Below are positions 1-5,448 of a DNA stretch of 10,587 nucleotides, piece by piece. Each line of letters opens with the position of its first letter. The stretch's first letter is position 1. The notes beneath the pieces were generated by a model. The model did no database searches. It saw only the letters and a list, made by a program, of their open reading frames with translations, and was not told where the DNA came from. The stretch comes from Methanobacteriota archaeon (GTDB lineage: Archaea > Thermoplasmatota > Thermoplasmata > RBG-16-68-12): positions 1 to 10,587 of the forward strand of contig VBLV01000052.1 in assembly GCA_005879045.1 (NCBI GenBank), in the 5' to 3' direction. The translations under genes were made by a program, and so were the position numbers.

Positions 1-1
1 C

Positions 2-733
2 AAACATGTGTTCTGCGAGACTCCGGTCGCGCTCACGCTGCGGGACGCGGACGCGATGATCGACGCGGCGCGTGGGAACCGTCGGATCTTGATGGTCGCG
101 CAGGTGATGCGGTTCGTCGCCGATTACCAGCGCGCGCACCAGGAGGCCGTATCCGGGAAGCTCGGGAAACCTCGCGTTGTCGTGGCTCGGCGCCTCGCCC
201 GGCCGTATTGGTCCGCGAAACGACCTCGGCCGTTCCGCGTCTACGGCGAACCGATCGTCGAGCTCTCGATCCACGATTTCGACGTCGCGAACTGGATCTT
301 GGGCCGACCGCGCTCTGTCCTGGCGGCCGGCGTATCCGGTTCAACCGGGGTGACGGAGCATGCGATGGTCGCGGTGGAGTATCGAGGCGGGGGCGCCTTC
401 GTCGAGGGATCCGCGATGATGCCGCCGGGCTTTCCGTTCACGACCGCCCTCCGAGTTCAGTGCGACGCCGGCGCCTTCGACCACGTGACCGAGTTCCGGG
501 GAGGGCCGATCCCCAAGACGCGGTCGGTCCGCACCACGGAACGTGGACTCGAGAACGTCCCCGTTCGCGGGCATGATCCGTACACGGAGGAGTGCCGTCA
601 CTTCGTCCGGGCCGTGCACCGCAAGGCGGACGCGAAACTCCTGAGCCCGGACGCCGAACGGGACGCCCTGCGGATCGCCCTCGCGGCCCGGGAGAGCATC
701 CGCAACGGACGCGAGATCGACCTTCCGACTTAG
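2..733 (+). CDS. Gfo/Idh/MocA-family oxidoreductase, 5'-truncated by window edge
   Basis: This is the 3' part of a NAD(P)-dependent sugar or polyol dehydrogenase-like protein; 244 codons are visible. The reading frame is open to the window edge, so the GTG at 8 is an internal Val in KHVFCETPVALT and not the start. That segment is the end of the N-terminal Rossmann domain, where the family normally has E-K-P. Here the Lys is Thr (E-T-P). The C-terminal alpha/beta domain follows, with ELSIHDFDVANWILG at about residues 84-98 of the fragment. This matches the family's D-x-G-x-H-x-x-D segment, with the His and following Asp kept but the first Asp replaced by Glu. The usual family length is 330-400 residues, so roughly 90-120 N-terminal residues, including the glycine-rich dinucleotide loop, lie outside. 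Substrate cannot be told. The loss of the EKP lysine, often catalytic or substrate-binding, suggests an altered reaction or a non-dehydrogenase member. The gene converges on gltX with 15 bases between stops. Confidence 0.85.
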   Translation, partial: KHVFCETPVALTLRDADAMIDAARGNRRILMVAQVMRFVADYQRAHQEAVSGKLGKPRVVVARRLARPYWSAKRPRPFRVYGEPIVELSIHDFDVANWILGRPRSVLAAGVSGSTGVTEHAMVAVEYRGGGAFVEGSAMMPPGFPFTTALRVQCDAGAFDHVTEFRGGPIPKTRSVRTTERGLENVPVRGHDPYTEECRHFVRAVHRKADAKLLSPDAERDALRIALAARESIRNGREIDLPT

Positions 734-748
734 GCCGGGCGGCGCCGC

Positions 749-2437
749 TCACCGGTGCGCAAAGTACGCCCGCACCTCGGCCTTGCTCACGTGATCGATC
801 CGCGCGAAGCCCACGCGCTCGAACTGCACGACGTCATCGACCTTGAGAGTCGCGACAAGGGGTTCGCCGAGGCCGCGTCTAGTCTCCGGTGTGGGCGAAT
901 CGGTTGCGTCCGGCAGGAGGAGATGGACATTCACCCCGTGCGTGACCCACTGGATCTTCGGGATCTCCTTGTTCGGCATCGAGACGAATCGGGCGCGGTG
1001 GTCCAGGACGACGTTGCAGAAGTCCTTCAACCGCACCTCCTTCCCACGGAACTTCTCGAAGTCCTCGCGGGCCACCTGGACCTTCGGACCTGCGGGGATC
1101 TCGCGCACGCCGCGACCCGGGAAATCGGGGTGGAGCGGCGCCTTCACGCGCTCGATCGGTGGAAGTCCGTCGATCTCGACCGCGACGGGATCGGGGACGA
1201 AGAAGTAGCGGTTCGCGTCTTTGTCGATCAATTTGCGGTTCTCCGCGTACAGCGTCTCGGCGGGCACCTCGATGTCGTTCAGACTCAGGCCGAAGGAGAG
1301 CACGAACTCCCGGAGGGCCGCGGGCCGGATGCCCCGTCGGCGCAACGACTGCAAGGACCAGGTCCGGGGGTCGTCGATACCGGTCAGGCGGCCCGCCGCG
1401 ATCTCCTTCCGGTATCGTGACTTCGAGAGCTCGAGGTCCTTGAACCGCAAGATCCCGAAGTGCACGAACCGCGGGCGGCGTTTGACCTGGAGGATGTCCC
1501 AGATGCGGGTCTCCATCAGGTCCTCCATCACGAGGTCTTTTCCCCGCAGGACGTGCGTCACGCCCAGCAAGGCGTCGTCGACGGCCCAGGAGAACTCGAG
1601 CATCGGCCACACCCGGTAGCGCGTGCCGACGCGCGGGTGTTCCCGCACCGCGACGCGGAACAGGACCCGGTCCCGGAACGCCGGATTCGGATGGGCCATG
1701 TCCGTCTTGAGCCGCACGACGGCCTCGCCTTCGCCGTACTCCCCGGCGAGCATCGCCTTCCACATCGCGATCGTCTCGTCGACGTCCTGGATGCGGTGCA
1801 CGCAGGCGCGCATCGCCTCGCGGTTCTTCCGCAGCGTCTCGGCATCGCACTCGCACACGTACGCCTCGCCGGTCGCGAGGAGCTTCTCGGCCCACTCATA
1901 GTGCAACGGGATGCGGTCGCTCTTGTACAGGACCTCGTCGTACTCGACGCCGGCCCAGTCGAGGCCCTCCTTCACCTGGTCGAACGCCTCGGGGAGGAGC
2001 GGCTTGTCCTCGGATCCGATCGTGTCGTCGAAGACGAGCAGCAGCCGGCCATGGTATCGCTTCGCGTATGCGTCGTTCAGGACGAACGCGCGGGCGTTGC
2101 CGATGTGCAGCGGGCCGCTGGGATATGGCGCGAGACGGAGGACGACTTTCCCATCGATGGCGTCCGGGAGCGGCGGGAGTTCTTTCGGTCCGACGTCGTG
2201 TCGGATTTTCTCCAGGAGCTCGGGGGCGACCGCCGCGAGCTCCGCCCGCTGTGTGTCGAGGCCGAGCTCGTTCACGTCCGCGACGACGCGTTCCACAAGG
2301 GCCGCGGCTTCCTGCGCCCGCGCTCGGAGGGATGGGTCCTCGGCGAGCATCTTCCCGAGGACGGCCTTCGGGTCCGCCTTGCCTCCGTGCAGGACCGCAT
2401 TCTGCAACGCGAATTTTCGGGCGGATTCCAAGGCCAC
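749..2437 (-). CDS. gltX: Glutamyl-tRNA synthetase, archaeal type
   Basis: Class I aminoacyl-tRNA synthetase that attaches glutamate to tRNA in the cytosol. Archaeal enzymes are usually non-discriminating and also charge tRNA-Gln, which is then amidated. The 562 residues are full length for the archaeal/eukaryotic-type enzyme. An N-terminal helical extension (about 1-95, opening with ARKFALQNAVLHGGKADPKA) precedes the catalytic fold. The HIGH signature is PSGPLHIGNARA (about 106-116), with Asn in the last position. FDDTIGSEDK (136-145) replaces the common RFDDTDP; I recall this variant from Thermoplasma enzymes. The Cys-rich AYVCECDAE (192-200) and ACVHR (211-215) resemble the zinc-binding region of other GluRS. 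The KMSKS loop is LELSKSRYRKE (335-345). A beta-barrel anticodon domain fills about 400-562. The start is GTG; a TAA-TAG pair lies 21-26 bases upstream in frame, so there is little room for another start. GAGGA sits 13 bases upstream, far for a ribosome site. A TATA-like box at -23 to -29 suggests leaderless transcription. Confidence 0.97.
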   Translation of the reverse strand: MALESARKFALQNAVLHGGKADPKAVLGKMLAEDPSLRARAQEAAALVERVVADVNELGLDTQRAELAAVAPELLEKIRHDVGPKELPPLPDAIDGKVVLRLAPYPSGPLHIGNARAFVLNDAYAKRYHGRLLLVFDDTIGSEDKPLLPEAFDQVKEGLDWAGVEYDEVLYKSDRIPLHYEWAEKLLATGEAYVCECDAETLRKNREAMRACVHRIQDVDETIAMWKAMLAGEYGEGEAVVRLKTDMAHPNPAFRDRVLFRVAVREHPRVGTRYRVWPMLEFSWAVDDALLGVTHVLRGKDLVMEDLMETRIWDILQVKRRPRFVHFGILRFKDLELSKSRYRKEIAAGRLTGIDDPRTWSLQSLRRRGIRPAALREFVLSFGLSLNDIEVPAETLYAENRKLIDKDANRYFFVPDPVAVEIDGLPPIERVKAPLHPDFPGRGVREIPAGPKVQVAREDFEKFRGKEVRLKDFCNVVLDHRARFVSMPNKEIPKIQWVTHGVNVHLLLPDATDSPTPETRRGLGEPLVATLKVDDVVQFERVGFARIDHVSKAEVRAYFAHR

Positions 2438-2459
2438 GTCGCGGCGAACTTCCTCGGTC

Positions 2460-2466
2460 TATTAAG
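2460..2466 (-). promoter_or_regulatory. TATA-like box for gltX
   Basis: On the minus strand the sequence reads CTTAATA, 23-29 bases upstream of the gltX GTG. Archaeal TATA boxes sit about 26 bases before the transcription start, so this placement predicts transcription starting at or next to the GTG (a leaderless mRNA). It is an AT-rich island in very GC-rich surroundings. The match to consensus is partial, so it is an inference. Confidence 0.4.
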
Positions 2467-2483
2467 TCTTCTCGAAGAGTACG

Positions 2484-2584
2484 CCGGTGCCGGATGCGGG
2501 ATTCGAGAGCAAAATCCCATGGAGTGGCCGATCCAAACACCGCTTCCCGTGAAGCCGAAGCGATCCGCGGTTGCTCCGGGCAAC
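2484..2584 (-). other. Cluster of short inverted repeats; candidate structured RNA or leader
   Basis: Four non-overlapping hairpins lie within about 100 bases of the gltX upstream region. They are GTTGC/GCAAC (2570-2574 with 2580-2584, 5-base loop); ACCGCTTC/GAAGCGAT (2539-2546 with 2557-2564, 10-base loop); GGGATT/AATCCC (2498-2503 with 2513-2518, 9-base loop); and CCGG/CCGG (2484-2487 with 2490-2493). The second stem has one non-Watson-Crick position that is a U.G wobble only when transcribed from the minus strand, mildly favouring RNA on that strand. No tRNA cloverleaf, RNase P or SRP signature could be fitted. Minus-strand frames here have no good start codon and no recognisable protein. 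If the TATA-like box at 2460-2466 is the real gltX promoter, this element lies outside that mRNA and would be a separate transcript or DNA structure. Confidence 0.3.
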
Positions 2585-2649
2585 GTCGAGCTCTTCACAT
2601 CGCTCTTCGTCGTCTTGAAATCGAATCTTGGCGCTTGAGGCGTGACTGA

Positions 2650-2667
2650 AGTATCAACATTGATACT
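2650..2667. promoter_or_regulatory. AT-rich perfect palindrome, probable operator in divergent intergenic region
   Basis: AGTATCAACATTGATACT is a perfect inverted repeat with 8-base arms around a CA centre. It stands in the most AT-rich stretch of the intergenic region between gltX and the divergent PKD/CARDB gene, ending 36 bases before the TTG at 2703. Its size and symmetry fit a site for a homodimeric helix-turn-helix regulator. The right half (TTGATAC) could double as a weak TATA-like element for the plus-strand gene, which would make bound regulator a repressor. The arms are too close to make a stable RNA hairpin. The bound protein is unknown. Confidence 0.5.
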
Positions 2668-2702
2668 GATTTCCTCCGAGAAACGTCGCTCTGGAAACCA
2701 TT

Positions 2703-4037
2703 TTGCTCGCAGAATCACATCGCGCTCTCGTGGGCCGGAGAGGGGCGAAGGTATCCCTTCGACAACGGGCGGGGCTGGCGTCCGCGGTGTGGGCGGTCGC
2801 GTTCAGCCTCCTCGCGGTGGCGGCCGCGACGCCGACAGGCCCGACCGCGATGCTCTCGGTCGACGACCTCGCGCCGGCCGTCGGCCATATCGTGCACTTC
2901 GACGCATCGGCCAGCATCCCCCACGATCAAGGCAAAGGCCGAATCGTCTCGTACGAGTTCGACTTCGGAGACGGCAACCACACCCGCGAGCAGTCGTCCC
3001 CCTTCGCCCGCCATCCGTACTCGTTCGTCGGCATGAAACGAGCGACGGTGCAGGTCGAGGACGCGCGCGGGAACGAGGACAGCGCGTCGGTGCGCATCGA
3101 TGTGCGGCCGGAGTCCCCGCCAACCGGAGCTCCGGATCTCACGCCGGCTTCGGCGTCCACGATCCCGGCGCAACCCATCGAGGGCCAGATCGCGATCGTC
3201 TCGATCATCCTCACGAACCACGGGAATGCCACCGCGGAAGGAGCGACGATCGACGCGACGGATCAGCGTCCGAACGGAACCGTCGTTTTCATTGGGACGA
3301 CATCGCTCTCGGCACCGCTCGAGCCGGAAGCCTCCGTCGTCGTGTATTCGTCGACCTTCGTGGCCATCGAGGTCGGGAATCACTCGTTGCAAATCGTCGT
3401 CGGCAACGTGACGCCCGCAGAGACAGACATCGAAGACAACACGCTCACGATCAAAATGACGGTGCTCCCGGTCACGGGGCCCCCGCCCGGAGGCACGCCC
3501 GACCTGGCGCCGGAATCCGCCGTCACGATCCCGACTCAACCCGTCGAAGGCGAGAGCGTGAGCCTGTCGATCACGGTCGTGAACCGAGGCAGTGTGCCGG
3601 CGGATGCCGCCATCATCGAGATCTCGGACGTCCGGCCGAACGGGACAATCGTTTCGATCGGGACCTCGGTGTTGTCGACCCCGTTGGATCCCGGAGGCTC
3701 CGTCGTCGCCGATTCTCCGTCCTTCGTCGCGGCCGGCGTCGGCGATCACCGGTTGCAGATCGACATTCAGAGCGTCACACCCGCGGAGGCGGACGTGGAG
3801 GACAACAGCCTGACGATCGGCATGACGGTCCTCCCGGCGACGGGACCGCCGCCTCCTCCGAATGAAGGTGGCTTCTCCTTGGAGACGGCGCTCCTCGCGG
3901 GCGGCTTGGCAGCGGCCGCGGTCGCCGCGGTTCTGGTGGCGACCTGGCTGTTGCTGACACCGCGCGAGCCCGAACCCCTCGAACCCCCGCCTCCCGAGCC
4001 GCCGGACGACTCGCCCCCGCCGATCCGGCCGCCGTAG
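2703..4037 (+). CDS. Exported PKD-CARDB-CARDB surface protein with C-terminal membrane anchor
   Basis: Predicted cell-surface protein of 444 residues; no enzymatic motif is seen. Order: a basic N-terminus; a signal peptide or signal anchor (about 22-43, LASAVWAVAFSLLAVAAA); a PKD domain (about 47-135, with the characteristic SYEFDFGDGNHT and a later HPYSFVG); two CARDB-type beta-sandwich repeats (about 143-259 and 265-381); a short Pro/Gly linker; a transmembrane helix (about 395-418, Ala/Val/Leu-rich); and a cytoplasmic tail of about 25 residues rich in Pro and Glu (PEPLEPPPPEPPDD). PKD and CARDB domains typically serve adhesion or protein contacts outside the cell. The start is uncertain: TTG at 2703 is the first possible one after an in-frame stop at 2667-2669, but GTG at 2730 would leave a tidier signal peptide beginning MGRRGAKVSLRQRAG. 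Neither has a clear ribosome site. The gene diverges from gltX across a region holding a palindromic site, and is followed by ubiD after 82 bases. Confidence 0.85.
   Translation: MLAESHRALVGRRGAKVSLRQRAGLASAVWAVAFSLLAVAAATPTGPTAMLSVDDLAPAVGHIVHFDASASIPHDQGKGRIVSYEFDFGDGNHTREQSSPFARHPYSFVGMKRATVQVEDARGNEDSASVRIDVRPESPPTGAPDLTPASASTIPAQPIEGQIAIVSIILTNHGNATAEGATIDATDQRPNGTVVFIGTTSLSAPLEPEASVVVYSSTFVAIEVGNHSLQIVVGNVTPAETDIEDNTLTIKMTVLPVTGPPPGGTPDLAPESAVTIPTQPVEGESVSLSITVVNRGSVPADAAIIEISDVRPNGTIVSIGTSVLSTPLDPGGSVVADSPSFVAAGVGDHRLQIDIQSVTPAEADVEDNSLTIGMTVLPATGPPPPPNEGGFSLETALLAGGLAAAAVAAVLVATWLLLTPREPEPLEPPPPEPPDDSPPPIRPP
3129..3845 (+). repeat. Tandem duplication of a CARDB unit inside the surface protein gene
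   Basis: Two units of about 117 codons (3129-3479 and 3495-3845) align with a constant offset of 366 bases and no gaps at the protein level. Shared landmarks include PDL near the unit start, TIP.QP.EG, RPNGT, IGT..LS.PL.P, LQI, VTPAE, ED N.LTI and MTVLP.TGPPP. By eye more than half the residues agree, and the last 100 bases of each unit are similar at DNA level too. The unit carries its own Pro-rich linker (TGPPP), so it duplicated as domain plus linker. Confidence 0.85.
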
Positions 4038-4119
4038 TCTCGAGCGCGCGACACCCGCGCGTCCGGCGATCCCCGCAACGACTAAGAGACGTCCCGCCTT
4101 CGGTCGCGACGGCGAGACC

Positions 4120-5394
4120 ATGGCGATTCGCGATTGGCTTGCGGCCTTTTCGAAGGACGTCGTCGAAGTCCAAGAGCCCGTGGCCACCGACCTCGAGGCC
4201 ACGCGGTTCCTCCTGCGTCATCCGCGGCAGCCCGTGCACCTCCGGAACCTCCAGGGTGGCGAGGCGGTCGGAAATCTCTGGTCCACTCGGGACCGCGTCG
4301 CGGCCGCGCTTCGAGTTTCGAATGCGGATCTCCTCCCGAAGTTGATGGAGGCGCAGGCGCATCCGAAAGACGCGCGCGTCGTGGCCCGTGCGGACTTCAT
4401 GCGCCACGAGACGACGGACGTCGACCTGAGGGAACTCCCGATCCCGAAGCTCTTCCCGAAGGACGCGGGCCGGTACGTCACCGCGGGCGTCTGGGTCGCC
4501 GAGTGGGAGGGCGCGCGGAACCTCTCGTTCCATCGCATCCTCGTCCTGGGCGCGGATCGGGGCGCGTGCCGCATCGTCCCCCGGCACCTGCGTCACATGT
4601 ACGACGAGGCGATGAAGGCCGGCGGGGAGCTCAAGGTCGCCGTCTGCATCGGCCTCGACCCATGGAATCTCCTGGCGGGCGGGACGTCCGTCGAGTACGG
4701 CGTCGACGAAAGTCGGATCGCCTCCGCGCTCACCCAATCGTGTCTCGGCAAGCCCGTCGACATGGTCCGGATCAAGAACGGCCTCACGGTGCCCGGCGAG
4801 GCCGAATACGTGCTCGAGGGCCGCCTCATCCACGAGGTGCACGACGAAGGACCGTTCGTCGATGCCGTCCGCACGTACGACCGCGTGCGGAAGGAACCGG
4901 TCCTCGTCGTCGACCGGATCTACCATCGCGACCAACCGATCTTCCACATCATCGTCGGAGGCCTCGATGAGCACTTCATGTTCATGGGAATGCCGCGCGA
5001 ACCCGTGATCTACCAGGCCGTCTCCCGCGCCGTGCCGCACGTGAAGGCCGTCCGCCTGACGGAAGGCGGCTGCGCCTGGCTCCATGGAGTCGTCTCGATC
5101 CGCAAGCAACACCAAGGCGACGGCAAGAACGCGATCATGGCGGCCTTCGGCGCGCACACCTCGATGAAACAGGTCGTCATCGTCGACGAGGACATCGACA
5201 TCTTCGACGACCGCGATGTGGAGTGGGCGATCGCGACGCGCTTCCAGGCGGACCGCGGTCTCGTCGTGCTGCACGACGTCCGCGGTTCGTCGATCGACCC
5301 GTCCGCCAGGGATGGGTTCACCTCGAAGATGGGGATCGACGCGACGAAGCCGCTCGCGGCGGATCCCGCGATGTTCGACAAGGCGACCCTTTGA
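4120..5394 (+). CDS. UbiD-family decarboxylase; candidate anhydromevalonate phosphate decarboxylase
   Basis: Cytosolic prenylated-FMN-dependent decarboxylase of COG0043, 424 residues, full length for the compact archaeal type. NLSFHRILV (about 134-142) supplies Asn134 and Arg139, with the five-residue spacing of the metal-binding Asn and catalytic Arg in Fdc1. RHLRHM (155-160), DESRIASAL (196-204), PGEAEYVLEG (225-234) and DEGPFVD (242-248) follow. In fungal Fdc1 and bacterial UbiD the last motif is EGPFGE; here the second acid is Asp248, as I recall for the archaeal subfamily. The C-terminal part carries LTEGG (313-317), GDGKNAI, VDEDIDIFD (355-363) and VEWAIATR. Archaea with the phosphomevalonate dehydratase route use such a protein to decarboxylate trans-anhydromevalonate 5-phosphate to isopentenyl phosphate; that is the best specific guess, based on subfamily only. 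An aromatic-acid decarboxylase is the alternative. No ubiX or dehydratase genes are in the window. ATG start; 82 bases after the surface protein and 54 before the protease. Confidence 0.9.
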   Translation: MAIRDWLAAFSKDVVEVQEPVATDLEATRFLLRHPRQPVHLRNLQGGEAVGNLWSTRDRVAAALRVSNADLLPKLMEAQAHPKDARVVARADFMRHETTDVDLRELPIPKLFPKDAGRYVTAGVWVAEWEGARNLSFHRILVLGADRGACRIVPRHLRHMYDEAMKAGGELKVAVCIGLDPWNLLAGGTSVEYGVDESRIASALTQSCLGKPVDMVRIKNGLTVPGEAEYVLEGRLIHEVHDEGPFVDAVRTYDRVRKEPVLVVDRIYHRDQPIFHIIVGGLDEHFMFMGMPREPVIYQAVSRAVPHVKAVRLTEGGCAWLHGVVSIRKQHQGDGKNAIMAAFGAHTSMKQVVIVDEDIDIFDDRDVEWAIATRFQADRGLVVLHDVRGSSIDPSARDGFTSKMGIDATKPLAADPAMFDKATL

Positions 5395-5409
5395 CCGGTC
5401 GCGGGCGCA

Positions 5410-5446
5410 CGTCAACGTTCATTACGACGACGCCGCATCGTTGACG
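5410..5446 (+). promoter_or_regulatory. Inverted repeat bracketing a TATA-like element ahead of the M6 protease
   Basis: CGTCAACG (5410-5417) and CGTTGACG (5439-5446) are perfect 8-base arms separated by 21 bases, ending two bases before the ATG at 5449. The spacer begins TTCATTACG, an AT-rich run centred about 26 bases upstream of the ATG, where a TATA box of a leaderless archaeal gene would lie. No ribosome site precedes the ATG. Two readings are possible: an operator with half-sites flanking the core promoter (arm centres are 29 bases apart, near three helical turns), or a hairpin if transcription begins upstream in ubiD. Confidence 0.4.
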
Positions 5447-5448
5447 CG

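Noticed and set aside
739..757. Palindromes GCGGCGCCGC (739-748) and CACCGGTG (750-757) between the convergent stops
   Set aside because: They have no loop, are made of G/C in a GC-rich genome, partly lie in gltX, and no T-run follows. They are likely chance and not a terminator.
2484..2520. tRNA-like 3' end on the minus strand (TCGAATCCCGCATCCGGCACC)
   Set aside because: The string resembles a T-loop and acceptor end, but the matching T-stem 5' strand is absent, the best acceptor partner needs a bulge, and no D-arm or anticodon arm can be placed.
1460..2638. Long open frame on the plus strand antisense to gltX
   Set aside because: It is explained by high GC and few stops opposite a real gene. 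Its product has no recognisable domain, whereas the minus strand encodes a full synthetase.
2458..2670. Minus-strand open stretch ahead of gltX ending with TAA-TAG at 2460-2465 (its end reads SNPASGTGVLFEKT)
   Set aside because: It looks protein-like at its end, but it has no ATG or GTG after the preceding stop, only an internal TTG, and it coincides with the inverted-repeat cluster. I treat it as non-coding.
2642..3865. Plus-strand frame overlapping the PKD/CARDB gene in another phase
   Set aside because: It is Arg/Asp/Gly-rich low complexity with no domain, typical of an off-frame reading, while the chosen frame has signal peptide, PKD, CARDB and a membrane helix.
3775..5415. Long minus-strand open frame across ubiD and the end of the surface gene
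   Set aside because: It spans two genes with clear domains on the plus strand and reads as a shadow rich in Arg and Asp with no family features.
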